From Ariolimax columbianus (lineage: Eukaryota; Mollusca; Gastropoda; Stylommatophora; Arionidae), in assembly GCA_036924085.1 (NCBI GenBank), contig JAVGWX010000013.1, positions 61,100,390-61,164,389 on the forward strand: a DNA stretch of 64,000 nucleotides. The letters are read 5' to 3'. A program made the position numbers and the translations under genes. Below the pieces are notes generated by a model. It did not search any database. It was not told the origin of the DNA and worked only from the letters and a program-made list of their open reading frames with translations. Shown piece by piece: positions 51,371-63,721 of this stretch. Within the stretch, counting starts at the first letter, position 1, and every line of letters begins with the position of its first letter.

Positions 51371-51915
51371 GTTCTGCCACTAAAATTCTGTCCAAACAAA
51401 TTCAAAGGGATTTTGCAGTAAGTTGAAGTGTTTCATAAAAACATGGATGAGATATGTTCTGAATAAGGAAATAATAATGGTAAGCAACTACAATTTTCAT
51501 GTCTATTTTAAACAATATATATATAAGTGCCCTTCAGAACGAAGAGTACCTCATAAACATCTGACTTCATATCCTGAACTTAATGTACCATAACAACAAT
51601 TCACACTATATTACACAATCCATTATCAAATGTGAAACTTCTAATTTAGACATTCAGTGGAAGGAAAAAAATATTAATGAACATTCACGTAAAACAAAAA
51701 CAGCTGTTGAGCTGTATGTCTCACAAAATAACTTTAAAAACATTAAAAAATAGTGTAACATAAGATGTGCTGCTCAGATAAACAGTTTGTTTCTGAGAAG
51801 TCTGTCTCATGGAAGAGACAATATTTACAATGATATATAGACCAGCGGTACTTGAATAGTTTCAGCACATAGACATAACCTTAGCATGCACTGTCTATAT
51901 ACTAAATTCAATTCA
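51371..51915. other. Intergenic A/T-rich sequence
   Basis: No feature supported. Confidence 0.4.
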
Positions 51916-51924
51916 GGTGCCATC

Positions 51925-52415
51925 TCCGCAACGAAGGTTGGTTGCAATCGACCTCCAACATCCTCTGTCTCTTGTCTTACACTCTTATGGTACACTTTGC
52001 CAGACTGACACTAGTCCATCTTTTGATATTGCTCTCCCACTTATATCGCTATCCTTTTCTTGTCCGCCGACCTTCAACCTCCCCCTCCAGTATTCTTTTC
52101 AATAAAGTATCGTGTCGTTTTATATGACCAAAATATTTGACTTGCTTAATTTTAATGCCTGTCAAAACATCTGTACCCATGCCTACTCCCGTCAGGACAT
52201 TGCTATTTGTTTGTTTCTCTTTCCATGAAATGTGACACATTCTTCTGTATAACCACATTCCGAGGGCCTCTGTTTTGTTCCCCAACTGTTTGTTCATTGT
52301 GCATGTTTCTACACCGTATAATAATGTTGAATATATATAAGACCAGATAAGTCTTATTTTCCTGGATGCCAACATGTACCTCAACATATGAAATACATTT
52401 TTGGCCATTTCTGTT
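51925..52415 (-). pseudogene. LINE ORF2 3' end
   Basis: The minus strand is open for about 119 codons: SYIYSTLLYGVETCTMNKQL, LGMWLYRRMCHISWKEKQTN and QVKYFGHIKRHDTLLKRILE then GEVEGRR. This is the LLYG.E.W / R.L.ISW / YFGH..R / IL.G..EGRR series of RTE-like LINEs. The N-terminal part is missing. Confidence 0.75.
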
Positions 52416-52579
52416 CTCTACATGCTTTCCCACAAACTAAAACGAGTTTTGTTATTATAAATGTATACAGTATATATTTTTGTGTTCATTCTATTTTTTT
52501 AAATCACAAATTCAGGGTTTCCTAAAATGATCAAATCAATCTCAAATGTCATCAATTATCAACACCTGTCACTTCATTC

Positions 52580-53080
52580 TGGGCATATGCCATTGACAAC
52601 CCTCCTCCAGTAAGTTCGGTCTTGAGCTGCCCTCCAGTTGAAGTACAAGGACCAGTCTCTTCTCTAGTTGTTTTTTTTTTGGTGTCTATCTCTCTTCCTC
52701 TTTCGCTGTAGATTCCATGTTAGAACTTGTCTAGCCATATTTGATGGTGACTACCATAGCATGCGTCCTATCCAACCCCATTTCCTACATTTGGTTCACT
52801 GATTGTTGTGGGCTCCTTTCCCACAGGTCATCATCATGTCTTACCCATTATCCTCCGTAGATATTTGATGAACAACTGGCATTTCCTCTATATCGCCTTT
52901 GACGTTCTCCGAGTTTCTGCTCAGTACAGACGTACCGACTTGACATTATAATTAAACAATCTGAATTTGTTATTAGTCTCTATTTCCTTCGTTATTCAGT
53001 AACAGGAATGCTGTTCTTTCCTTTTCAATTCTAGTCCTTATATCCAAAATGTATTTGCTGATTATTTCTGAATGTGACTC
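52580..53080 (-). mobile_element. LINE 3' fragment
   Basis: Shares GACAACCCTCCTCCAGTAAG, GTAGATTCCATG and GTTTCTGCTCAGTACAG with 40010-40370. Confidence 0.55.
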
Positions 53081-53155
53081 ACAATAGCTCTGTTAATTAT
53101 TTCATTTTGGAAAATGGTGGTAGTTTTATAGTGTGCTCAAGATATCTGTTGTAGA

Positions 53156-53481
53156 TCGTGGATATTGTGGAGCAGCGCATGAGCTGCACTGGTCAGCGAC
53201 CCATAGCTGATTGCTAGCAAGACCCTTCTACACCTCCACACGGTGATCCTGGATAACAGGCCGCAGACTGGCTAAGGAGAAGAGATCAAAGACGGAATGC
53301 TAACCCGGTACTCAAAAAATGCTTGCTGAAGTCGGATGTGTTGGACCGAAAGGTGCAAATATCGCAGTCAAGCTATAAACTTTGACACAACGCATTCCGT
53401 TCTCTGGGCTACATTCTGCTACTTAAGCCCTTTCAGGGTTTGGTAGCGAGAGATTGAGAACGAACGCAGAAGAAGAAGATA
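53156..53481 (+). repeat. Interspersed repeat family A, full-length copy
   Basis: The cleanest copy: from GAGCAGCGCATGAGCTGCAC through CACACGGTGATCCTGGATAA, AAGTCGGATGTGTTGGACC and GGTAGCGAGAGATTGAGAAC to a terminal CGCAGAAGAAGAAG. About 325 bp, noncoding. Confidence 0.82.
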
Positions 53482-53656
53482 AATATTGTAAGAAATCTGC
53501 TTTATGGTTATAATTATGGTTACTCGATCAGAGGTGGTTATTGTTCTGCTTCACTAGATAATGAGCACAGACAAGAAAAAAACCAAACCTAAAGTTATTC
53601 TAGAACAACAGGAGATTAAGTTTTGAGTACCTCGGCTCAATTATAAGCAGTAATGG

Positions 53657-53920
53657 GGGACGGCGTGGCCTAGTGGTTAAGTGGCACGGCTCACGACCCG
53701 AAGGTGCTGGGTTCGATCCCCATCACAGCACCGGCCGTTACCCCGGGGAAGCAAACCCTTAGAAAATGCAGGAGGAAGCAGACCCTTACATAAAATGCGT
53801 GCTGAAGTCGGATGCACTGGGCCAACAGGCGCAAAATAAAAACACAGTGCAACGCACACCGCCTTGGGGATTAAAGAAAAATAAGGCGAACGCAAAAAAA
53901 AAAAAAAAAAAAAAAAAAAA
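53657..53920 (+). mobile_element. Young family B SINE with 14-bp target duplication
   Basis: A box GTGGCCTAGTGGTTAAGTGG, B box GGGTTCGATCCCC, body and a 29-nt poly(A). ATAAGCAGTAATGG flanks it at 53643-53656 and 53921-53934. Confidence 0.95.
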
Positions 53921-53924
53921 ATAA

Positions 53925-54775
53925 GCAGTAATGGAGATTGCCTGAAGGAAGTCAGATGAAGGATGGTTATGGCAATGCAGAGGTTGAATAAAAATAACTT
54001 ATGGCAGAACTCTAATAAAATCACGAAATAATAAAATGACGAACATAAAAATCCTGCGAACTTGTATCTTCCCAGTGGTAACTTTTGAATGTGAAACGTG
54101 GACCACCACACAAACACTTAAAAGGATTGAATCTTTTGAACTAAAATGATACAGAAGGGTGCTCAAAATACCATGAATAGCGGGGACGGCGTGGGTAGTG
54201 GTTAATTGACATGGCTCACAACCAGAAGGTGCTGGGTTCGATCCCCATCACAGCACCGGCCATTACCCCGGGGAAGCAAACCCTTAGAAAATGCAGGAGG
54301 AAGCAGACCCTTACATAAAATGCATGCTGAAGTTGGATGCACTGGGCCGATAGGCACAAAATAAAAACCACAGTGCAACGCACACCGCCTTGGGGGGGAT
54401 AAGAGAAATAAGGCGAACGCAAAAAAAAAAAAAAAAACCATGAATAGCGAAAAGGAAAAATGCAGATATCTTACAAGAACTGGATATCGAGGGGAAAATT
54501 GGTTAGTAAATATCTTGTCCAGAAAGCTAAAATAAGTTGGCCACATCAAATGTCATAATGACCTGGGGAGAATGATACTGAATGGTGTTGTGTATGGAAA
54601 GCGGGGCAGAGGTAGACCGAGGAGAAGATGGACACAAGACATCATGGAGGTCTAGAAGACGACAGAGGTGGGAGTTCTGGCTAGAGATCGAGAGTCTTAC
54701 AAATCGGCTGTTGTAGGAGTGACGTTCTGCGATGATAGATAGTGATGGTGTGCATGTTTTTTCCATCAGTTTAAT
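53925..54775 (+). pseudogene. LINE ORF2 3' relic interrupted by a SINE
   Basis: Outside the SINE at 54183-54436, it matches 38405-38830 (TTCCCAGTGGTAAC, AAAGGATTGAATC, GAGAAGATGGACACAAGACA). Weak frames show the GRPRRRWTQDI motif. Confidence 0.6.
54183..54436 (+). mobile_element. Young family B SINE with 13-bp target duplication
   Basis: Same structure as 53657-53920. ACCATGAATAGCG flanks it at 54170-54182 and 54437-54449. The poly(A) is about 17 nt. Confidence 0.94.
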
Positions 54776-54779
54776 GAAT

Positions 54780-56310
54780 ATGTTTTGCATCAACTGCAGT
54801 TGGCATGTCTGTAATATTGATTCTTACACTCCCACACAAAACTACTGTCTACTATTAAAGAACCACTGATGCAAGCTACAGTTTCTAAACACTAAATGTT
54901 TCAGCAGAAACACTATTTTGAGCCCCATGTGCAAAATGACAGTTGCAAACAGTTATGCATGGCATTATTACAATCACGACGGTGATATAAATGACCACAG
55001 TCAAGTATAAAAAGCAAACGGCCATTTATTTCTGGAGCACTATTTCCATTTTTTCAGATTATTCATTTTGTTTGAAAAAGACACACAAAAAACTGTACAA
55101 AAAATACATTGGTACGATTCATTTACGCTGTGCTAAATATTTCTCCCGTAGTATAAAGAATAAGTCATAAATTGAATGAGTCAGTCAGTGGTGTACATAT
55201 TAATATTGATCAAATTCGTCTGCTAAATTAAAAACACGCTAAATCTGATACATTTAGGAATCGATATCTCATCAACCTTGCTCTCCTTTTCTTTCATACT
55301 GTGGGTTACCGAACTCCGATGTGAAACGATGAATTCTGAAATAAACTTATTTTAATTAACATCAAGAGAAATGGATGCAATAAGCTTTAGCAATGTACAC
55401 AGTTCCTGGAAGTCTATGAGAGATTATGCTTCCTTGTCAAACAAGAATAAGTGAATTAAGCATTGCGGTTATTGACATAACAATACGTGAATTTGTATAA
55501 AATGTGGCATAAATCTGGTTTAAAAGCAACATACGAATTAGTAACAACACTATATATAATAATTCCCAGCGTGGCCCTTACTGTGGAGGAAGGAATAGGA
55601 CCACTGCACCACCATACATGGCGTAAAAGATGATTAAAGCGAGTCGTGCCTGGTGACCACATTGTAAAACAAACGGCTACTGAAACCGCCACTACAAGAG
55701 CACATTAAGAGCTTTGGAGCAGGATTCCTAAAGAAAGCCAACACTATTGGTGGTCTTATACTCTTACTGAAGCGAACAAATAAATATAAAAAAACTAAAC
55801 TTTTCAATTGACTTGTCCGGTATCCGTCATAATTTCATAAACGGGTCACACTAGCAGAGACTGTATACCACATTCCAGCTCGCTAGGTTATGGGGATGTT
55901 AGTTAAAATAGGAGAAATAGAAGTTCTCTCTCAAATGTCAAATTAAATAAAAGCTTGCGGGGGGGGGGGGGGTGTGAGAAAAGAACACCTATAATAATAG
56001 TCATAGTACACACATGCAAAGATGTGCATAAACGTGTACGTGTGTGAGCGAGTATGTGTAATGTACATGCATGCGAGAGATGATTACAAATAATGCACCA
56101 CAATTCATACACTAGCTACAGGCATGTGGGCCAGTTAGCGAATTTTAAATATATCGGTGGTCCACACTAGATATTATTTGAAAATATTAAGATATTGGTG
56201 TTTATTTGGTAAAAAAAAAAAAAGAAACCATCAGTTTAGGAAAATATTTGTTAAAGTTATGTCATTAGCATAAACAAGTAAATATTTTTGAGGTATGAGT
56301 GGATAGCAGT
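54780..56310. other. Intergenic, no gene recognised
   Basis: A/T-rich, apparently single-copy, with a 14-G run at 55959-55972 and CA/GT-rich steps near 56010-56060. It could hold UTR or regulatory sequence of an unseen gene, but nothing supports one. Confidence 0.35.
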
Positions 56311-56314
56311 TGTT

Positions 56315-56640
56315 GAGGCCTCAAACCTCTAGGGGTTGACATGGATCTACTCTCCTGGTCATGCTGGGGTTCAAGGCAATGAAAGAGCTGACATCTTGGC
56401 TTCACAAGCGCTTATCATGGGCACATTAGTGCTGGATAGGAGGGACATTTTGAAATCAATCGACGACCATCTGTTGGGTGAGGGCACTGCAATAGATGAG
56501 TCCACAGACTGTAAAGTTTCGACATTAAACGAGGATCAAGCGCATGAGAGGATGTAGCAGGAGAGTGTATAACCAGCGAGCAAGCTACAGGGACCATCAG
56601 CATCCAGATCTCGCACTATTTGCTGAGAGAGACTGAGCAC
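56315..56640 (+). pseudogene. LINE RNase H domain fragment
   Basis: TWIYSPGHAGVQGNERADIL then ASQA is the C-terminal motif of LINE-type RNase H domains (W.PGH.G..GNE.AD.LA), followed by about 45 open codons (DILKSIDDHLLGEG) and a stop. The usual C-terminal Cys motif is absent. Confidence 0.75.
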
Positions 56641-56644
56641 CTAC

Positions 56645-57225
56645 GGGTATGCGCAGAGTGCAGTGACATCAATTCTTAGAAGCAGAAATATTTTACAAAT
56701 CTAAATTTTTCGGTGCAAGCTATTATTTATAATACGACTAGTTTTAAAAAAAAAATTACAGAAGTGTTATTTTTATTTATTTTGGTGTCAAATTTGGATA
56801 GATTAACAGGAGGTGGCAATAGTAGAGACTGTACTAAAGTTCACCTCCCTAGACCATAACTTAACGTCTTTATACTGGGTTATAACATATCGGTTGATAT
56901 CATATTTAGCCTCCCTCACCGTTAGATGCAAAATAAAAATTATGTTAGAAATCTGCCCAATCTATTACCGGATCCTCGCCTGTGCTACGGAGTTCGTGCA
57001 TTGTGCTGAGATTCTCCAAACATATGAAAAAGGAAGAACACTTATGGGTTAAACCGTTTACAATGATGTTGATTCTTCAACTAAACCGTAAGATCCGGTG
57101 GGCCAGACTAAGTGAAAATTGGAAAAGTCTTCACTGGCCGGATAAAATCAGAGGGTGGGAAAGAATGCTGCCTCCAGGCAGTACGTCACTCATGCCTGCA
57201 TTTCAGATACTTTTGGATTGGTTTC
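56645..57225. other. Intergenic sequence
   Basis: No feature supported. AACTAAACCGTAAGATCCGGTG and following sequence may be a degraded LINE. Confidence 0.3.
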
Positions 57226-57600
57226 ATTTTAGCTCTGACCAATTCCTAATTTGGACTTTATTTTAGCTCTGACGAATTCCTACTTAGCTCTGATCAATTC
57301 TTACATTGCACTGTCTATTTTAGCTCTGGTTAATTCCTACTTTGGGACTGGTTTTAGTTTCGCTCTGGTCAATTCTTTCTTTGGGACTGGTTCTATTTTT
57401 AGCTCTGGTCAATTCCTACTCGCTAATGGTTTTATTTTAGCTATGGCCAATTCCTACTTTGGTACTGGTTTTATTTTAGGTCTGACCCATTCCTACCCTG
57501 GACTATTTTGGTTCTTGTCAATTCTTACTTTAAGCTGACTAATTTAACTCTGGCCAATACCTTATTTGGGACTGACTTTGTTATTACTGGCTGATACCTA
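57226..57600. repeat. Degenerate 30-40-bp tandem repeat
   Basis: Recurring TTTTAGCTCTGGTCAATTCC then TACTTTGGGACTGG with many changes, about 10 units. Confidence 0.8.
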
Positions 57601-57882
57601 CATTGGTCTATCTATTTTTTTTTCTCCATCCATAAAACTCCACTTTATCCTGGAATCCTTTTTTAATATTTGTTGACAACACTTTTCACTTTCTTTGGGA
57701 GTTCCAATTCATTGAATACCTGGTTATATAGTTGGACATGATGTCGATGGTGTGCAATATCCATCTTCACTTTCTCTCAAACATCTCCAGCTGTACTGTT
57801 ACAATTTCCGTTGCCACAGGTCAATGTTTAACAACAGCAGATCTATTTTTCAATAAATGGTGACAGAAGACATACATAGCTT

Positions 57883-58350
57883 ATGGCTGGATGGGAAATT
57901 CTTGTCCCTGTAAATGGCTGGATGGGAAGTTCTTGTCCCTGTAAATGGCTGGATGGGAAGTTCTTGTCCCTGTAAATGGCTGGATGGGAAGTTCTTGTCT
58001 CTGTAAATGGCTGGATGGGAAGTTATTGTCCCTGTAAATGGCTGGATGGGAAGTTCTTGTCCCTGTAAATGGCTGGATGGGAAGTTCTTGTCTCTGTAAA
58101 TGGCTGGATGGGAAGTTATTGTCCCTGTAAATGGCTGGATGGGAAGTTCTTGCCCCTGTATATTGTTGGATGTGAAGTTCTTGTCCCTGTAAATTGTTGG
58201 ATGTGAAGTTCCTGTCCCTGTAAATTGTTGGATGTGAAGTTTGTGTCCCTGTAAATGGTTAGATGGGAAGTTCCTGTCCCTGTAAATTGTTGGATGGGAA
58301 GTTTGTGTCCCTGTAAATGGTTGGATAGGAAGTTTGTGTCCCTGTATTAT
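57883..58350. repeat. 31-bp minisatellite, about 15 copies
   Basis: Unit GGCTGGATGGGAAGTTCTTG + TCCCTGTAAAT. The later units shift to GTTGGATGTGAAGTT variants. An order-2 pattern (TTCTTGTCTC then TTATTGTCCC) repeats within the array. Confidence 0.93.
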
Positions 58351-58584
58351 GTTTCCCTCGGCAACATGAAAGTTGCTATATATAAATCTATCTATTTCCA
58401 GTCCACTTATATCATTGGACGTCGTGGGGAGGTATAACCTCCTTTATTTCATATTTTTTGGCAAGTGAAATCTGCTGCTGATTTGCCAGGTTAATCACAG
58501 TATATGTTACCGACCTAGCGGTTGGTAGCCCTTGGAATATACTATCACCTATTTTTGGAACTGGTGATGTAAAGTAAAGTATCC

Positions 58585-58816
58585 CATAGCATTACTGCCG
58601 TAGAGGTGTTAGCGATCTCACATTTCAAAGGCTCGGCTATATGAGGGTGGTAGCCATCTCCTCTCCCTCGCCGCTTTTACTTCCCGGATTGAACCGGTAC
58701 CCATTTAAGGCTGGGTCGACCCGGGAGCCATTGCGCTGAAAAAAACATTACCGCCTCAACTGGGGAATGAACCCAGGACCACTCAGATGCGAAGCCAGCA
58801 CGCTACGCGGCTCCAC
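58585..58816 (-). mobile_element. tRNA-derived SINE (family C)
   Basis: Matches 22493-22743: GGGGAATGAACCCAGGACCA (B box side), CGCTACGCGGCTCC (head) and GGTAGCCATCTCCTCTCCCT body. Part of the A box is deleted. Confidence 0.78.
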
Positions 58817-58829
58817 AAACTGGTGATGG

Positions 58830-59115
58830 TGGGAACATAAATTAGAGCAAGGTAGACCCGTAGCCTGTCAGGCACCATCTATGCCACTCCTCTAACCACA
58901 TAACCAAGACCTGATGTTATAGCCACACAAGTTCCCTTTTTGCTACATATTCTCTGTGGGGTGAGAATTCCTAGAATAATTTGAGTAGATTTTTAACTAT
59001 GAATTTTGCCCGAGCAGTGACGGCTAAGCCTACTCTTTTTGATCTTCAACTGTCAAGGGATTTTTAACATGCTCGCCACTGCACATAAATGTCTGATCTC
59101 ACTACAAGAAGATCA
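58830..59115 (-). repeat. Family D SINE, reverse copy
   Basis: GTAGCCTGTCAGGCACCATC, GCCCGAGCAGTGACGGCTAA and TTTTTAACATGCTCG are the reverse complement of 18840-19000. Confidence 0.65.
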
Positions 59116-59119
59116 GAAA

Positions 59120-59515
59120 AAAAATTATACTGGATAATCCACGACATTGAAGATAATGAAATACGGCAGTTTATTTTTAAACACACACAAAACTAACATT
59201 GTTCATCATGTTATTTTTTTATAAGCAACATGGATTTAGGGAGTGAATTTAACTCAATAACAAAATACATCATCTTTTATGCAGAAGATAAAATTGTAAC
59301 AAATTATATTCATGTTGTTTTGGTAAAAATGGTACCTCCCACGCGACACGGGTGAACCAACCATGAGTCCGAAGACTCCATTTAAAAATATTCTCACAGC
59401 TAATCTATTCTTCCACTATAGTTATTTACAGCCCTTATGCTGGCAAGCACTTTATCAGTTTGAATTTGTATGGCTGCCTGGGATTTATAGTTTTTGAAGA
59501 AATATTTGTCAAACA
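59120..59515. other. Intergenic A/T-rich sequence
   Basis: No feature supported. Confidence 0.4.
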
Positions 59516-59519
59516 TTTG

Positions 59520-59955
59520 AACCCTAATGCCCATATATCAGTGTGTGTGTGTAAATAGCTTATTACCTAAGTCACACATATATCAGTATGTGTGTAAATA
59601 GCCCATACCCTCAAGCCATCTATATATCAGTGTGTGTATGTGTGTAAATAGCCCATTCACCAAGTCACTCATATTAGTGTATATGTAAATATCCCATTCA
59701 CTCCTCAAGTCACTCATATTGGTATATATGTAAATATCCCATTCACTCCCAAAGTCACTCATATTGGTGTATATGTAAATAGCCCATTCATTCCCCAAGT
59801 CACTAATATTGGTGTGTAAATAGTCCATTACCCAAGCAATCATTTATTGATCAGTGTGTGTGTGTGTAAGTAGCCCATTCCCCTAAGCCATCTATATATT
59901 TGTGCGTGTGTGTAAATAGTCTATTCTCTAAGCCACCCATTTTTCGGTGTGTCAC
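59520..59955. repeat. 50-60-bp degenerate tandem repeat
   Basis: About 8 units of TGTGTGTAAATAGCCCATTC, then CCAAGTCACTCATATTGGTG with TG-run length changes. Confidence 0.85.
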
Positions 59956-59969
59956 AATGAGCCATTATC

Positions 59970-60392
59970 GTTAAAGGCATATTTTGGAATATGCTGTTTG
60001 GATTTGGGCCAAAAATTCATGACGTCACAAATTTCCTAAAATTTTACAAAATGGCAATACGCACAACGAAACACGTTTTTCAATATTTACATTGATTTTC
60101 GTGATGAAAAGACATTTTGAAAATTCGGGAAATGGCCATCCTAAAAGATCCCACGTAATGTATCAATGAAATTCGATACAGGATGGTCTTCAATAAATAT
60201 ATTCCACAATCTACAGGCATAACAAATAGGAACATTGAAGATGGTCTGGTCAGTTATTTTGAGATAGAATAATGAAATTAGAGCACATCATTTTGTCATG
60301 GTAAATAGCTTTCCTCAAATGTCTACCTTGTACATATTTTCTCAGAGGCATGAGGGATTGAGATTTTATGAACGTGGTTACCAAAGGGTTAA
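59970..60392 (+). mobile_element. Internally deleted piggyBac derivative
   Basis: 60080-60180 aligns with the start region of the longer copy (TTTTCGTGATGAAAAGACAT against TTTTCACGATGAAAAGGCAT at 61846), then GGATGGTCTTCAATAAATAT aligns with 62136-62160. The sequence then jumps to the 3' end (GGTCAGTTATTTTGAGATAG ... CCAAAGGG|TTAA), matching 63843-63991. It therefore keeps both ends and about 25 codons of the N-terminus and lacks the catalytic core. The 5' edge may be TTAA at 59980. Confidence 0.75.
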
Positions 60393-60454
60393 TGGTTCGA
60401 ACATATGACAAGAAAACCTCCAAACACAACCAATTGATCAGAAATCAGAACTTC

Positions 60455-61225
60455 ATAGCTAAAGAAATCACCTTCGCTTTGCAGATGATCTAGTACTCAT
60501 CACAGAAGGCAGGCTCCAATGAAATGCTAGCAACGCTCTACAGAGAGGGAAAGAAACCAGCACTCTATGTAAGTGAACACGTCCAAGACGAAAGTCCTGC
60601 ACAATCGATTTGATTTCCGCAACTCGACCTTTCTAGATGGAGAGAGACTCGATGACTTAAGCCCAGAGTTGACAAGGTGGCACTGCGCGGCTTGGATGAC
60701 TCTCTTTGCTAAAGCCTGCACTGGACAACATCCATGACAAGATCCAGCACACCTCTCTATTCAACTCCACAGTACTACCTGCAATATGCTATGCAGCGAA
60801 AACATGAACACTCACGAAGGAGTCCAAACTCAGTGACATAAGTCTCCCTCAAGAGACGCAATGCATGGATGGTCGGTCTCACGCTTCATAGCCAGCACGC
60901 AAAAGGTCTTCATAACTCGGACATAACGTCAATTGTCCCTGGTGAAAGATGCTGTTATTTATACAGACAAGACGAAACACCTCTTGGGAGTGTTGGGTTG
61001 GGGTTTACCACTTATTACGAAGAACGGACGATAAATGAAGTACAGCAATATGTTATCCCAGAGATAAGAAACGACCACCAACACGTGGGTTGACTCCCTT
61101 GTATCCCGACAACTTTCACGATGCCACAGATGGGCGACTCATTATCCACTGGTCGACTGTGACCCAAGACAAGAGACCATTGGAAGAGAAGTTAAGACCT
61201 CCAATGATGTAATTGCTGCTGAAGA
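60455..61225 (+). pseudogene. LINE reverse transcriptase relic with FADD box
   Basis: NHLRFADDLVLITEGR at about 60464-60511 is the RT catalytic box. Later frames give LPAICYAAKT (LLYG.E.W position), LSDISLPQ, NVNCPW and RPPTRWVDSLVSRQL then the end NDVIAAEE. All frames are broken by stops and indels. Confidence 0.65.
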
Positions 61226-61229
61226 ATAA

Positions 61230-61844
61230 TCCGGTAAAAGCTAAAGACATTTTAAGATAAAACACTACAAAGTTATGTACTGAAAATAACAATGGGCATA
61301 GGATAACACTTCTCCACAATGCCCAACTCTTTTCAGTCCTATTCAGTAGGGCTACATGGTGAACAACACAAGGATTACAGTTGAATTGGGTAAACATCGA
61401 CATCTCAACGTCTTTATACAGTTTCGAAGACTGCATAGTCTGTATACAACCAGTTTCATTTCCTTGCTCTAAAAGCTATACACATCCAATCTAATTAATT
61501 GTCCCTGCCTATAGCAGTAGTCCGGTAGTTTATATATGATAAAGCAATGACCCTAGAGCTGGCGGCATGCAATGCCAGTGGAGCTGAGCCAAATCATCGT
61601 AATCTCACGTTGTTGGAACGGAAAACGTTAGATCAACAGCAATATCTTGAACCCGTGATCCCAATGAACCGGTGTGTGTGTGTGTACATACCCCGAGTTG
61701 CCGGTAGAGCACACGTATCTTATAAGAACGGGCTTAGTATGGATAGACACGGCAGAATTTGCATACTACTTCCGGAATGTTACTTCAAAATGGTGGCGCC
61801 CATGAACTGATCACATTGCGACACATTTTTACAATATTTTCACG
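61230..61844. other. Probable 5' noncoding part of the piggyBac copy
   Basis: 61420-61520 (TGTATACAACCAGTTTCATT, CTCTAAAAGCTATAC) is the reverse complement of 50575-50650. After about 61540 the sequence may be piggyBac 5' UTR; the 5' terminal repeat was not found. Confidence 0.35.
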
Positions 61845-63721
61845 ATGAAAAGGCATTCAGAAAAACCAGTAAATGAGTGTTCTAAAAGGCTTACAATGGA
61901 ACAAGCTGTCAAGATTGTTCTCAATGATTCGGAGGACTATGAATTAGATTTAGATAGCTATTCTGAAACTGATATAGAAGTTGAATCAGATGATCATTTG
62001 AGTGATAACATGTGTTCATTAGACTCTGATGAAGCTACATCTTACCCTGTTCCTGATTTTTCTGGCGATCAGGCTGTTTTACAGGGGCGTGGAAGGGGGC
62101 ATCTCCCAGGTAGTGTCTCTAGTAAATTTTATGCAGGTTGGTCTCCAATAAATATATTCAGACCTGTGTCTGCAGTAGACATAACATTTATGGAGCAGAT
62201 AGTCCCTAAGAACATTCCAGAATCTATTAATCCAGAAAGTAAAGCCAGTGAATTTTGGGAACTTTTCCTGGCCCAATTTGTGTGAGCAGACAACTCGACG
62301 CGCTGAGAAGCAAGAAACCAACTAGCTACTATGCCAAAAATGTTAAAAGTGTAGTAGTGCCAGAGATGAAAGCATTCTTTGGACTGCGTCTTCAAATGGA
62401 ACATAGTGTGAGTAAACCACGTTACGAGGAGTACTGGTCTAGCTCGTCTGCTAACTTCGTGTCTCATACTCCTGGTTTCCGCACTGTGATGGACCGTGAT
62501 CGCTTCCTTGCTCTCTGGACTTTTCTTCATCTTGTTGATGAGGAGGACCCGGCTTTGGATAAAGCAGATAAACTTTACAAAGTAAGGCCTATGTTGGATG
62601 TGTTGCTACCAAAATTTTGGCACTATTATTCACCTTCACAGCACGTGAGCTTAGACGAAGGTATGATCCCCTCGAAGAGCAGACTTGCCTTCAAACAGTA
62701 TATCAAGTCAAAGCCCATAAAGTGGGGAATAAAGGCTTTCATGGCTTATGAAGCAAGCTCTGGATATATTCTGAATCTGGAAATCTACACTGGAAAAGCA
62801 GACAATATTATTCCAGATCTTGGTGGTGTTTGTAGCGTCACTAGAATTTTAACTTCTGGGAATTTGGTCAACAAAAACCATATTGTAGTTATGGACAGAT
62901 TCTACAACAGTATAACTCTCTTTGACAAGCTGTACACTGATCATGGTACACTTGCTTAGGTACAGCAATGACAAATAGGAAATTTTATCCAAAAGTACTG
63001 GCAGGAAAGAAGAAAATGGACAGGGGTCATTCAGAATTTATTTGCCATAACAACATTGTATGCCTTGTCTGGATGGACCAAAGACCTGTAAATTTTATAT
63101 CCAACTACCACAACCCAACAGAAATTGGAACTGTTAGAAGGAGAAGAAAGGATGGAACAGCTGTAGATGTTCCAACTCCTCAACTTTGTATTGACTATAA
63201 TGCTTTTATGGGGGGGGACCGATGTCAACGACCAAATTTGTCGTCTCAACAAGACACAACGGCATTATCGCTGGCCTAGGAGGCTAATTGTGAAATTCTT
63301 TATGTGGACATGTAATAATGCCTACATACTTATGGATCATTATAGTCCCCACAATACAACAGGAAGACGCTATAGGACATTTGGGATGTTCATGAATGAA
63401 GTTTGTTTATCCCTCATTGGGGATTATAGAACAGCTACTGCAAAACTTCACAACCGTGTCGAGGCACAACAGAGACTGCAAAATGTTGGTTCCCATCATC
63501 CACAAATGTCTCCAAAAGCTACAGGGAATAATGTTTGTGTAGTATGCTCATTTAAATTTAACAAGCATGTCAAGGACTTCCCAAACATGGCCTACAAAGA
63601 CAGACCATTCAAACAAGTCAAGACAAAATTTTGGTGTAAACATTGTGAAACTTATCTGTGCCTAAAGGATGGGTCTACATTCTGGGAGGACTGGCATAAT
63701 AAGCAGGAATATTGGAGATGA
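61845..63721 (+). pseudogene. piggyBac transposase, near full length, frameshifted
   Basis: About 600 codons in several frames. N-terminus acidic (SYSETDIEVESDDHLSD), then YAGWSPINIFRP, a shift near 62277, SYYAKNVKS, and the catalytic core: Asp in HVSLDEGMIPSKSR (62654), Asp in HIVVMDRFYNS (62894), a shift and stop near 62957, NPTEIGTVRRRRKDG, one extra G in an eight-G run at 63210-63217, then Asp in TDVNDQICRLNKTQRHYRWP (63221). The C-terminal Cys-rich domain is CVVCSFKFNKH...KTKFWCKHCETYLC. All three catalytic Asp and the Cys domain survive, so decay is mainly by indels. Confidence 0.88.

Noticed and set aside
53657..53740. tRNA gene
   Set aside because: A and B boxes are present, but no cloverleaf closes and the sequence continues into a SINE body with poly(A) and target duplications. 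The same holds for the heads at 2503, 7311, 18711, 22743 and 36683.
54780..56310. A hidden host gene in the longest repeat-poor stretch
   Set aside because: Short open frames show no family motif, and I found no pair of splice sites with coding-like sequence between them.
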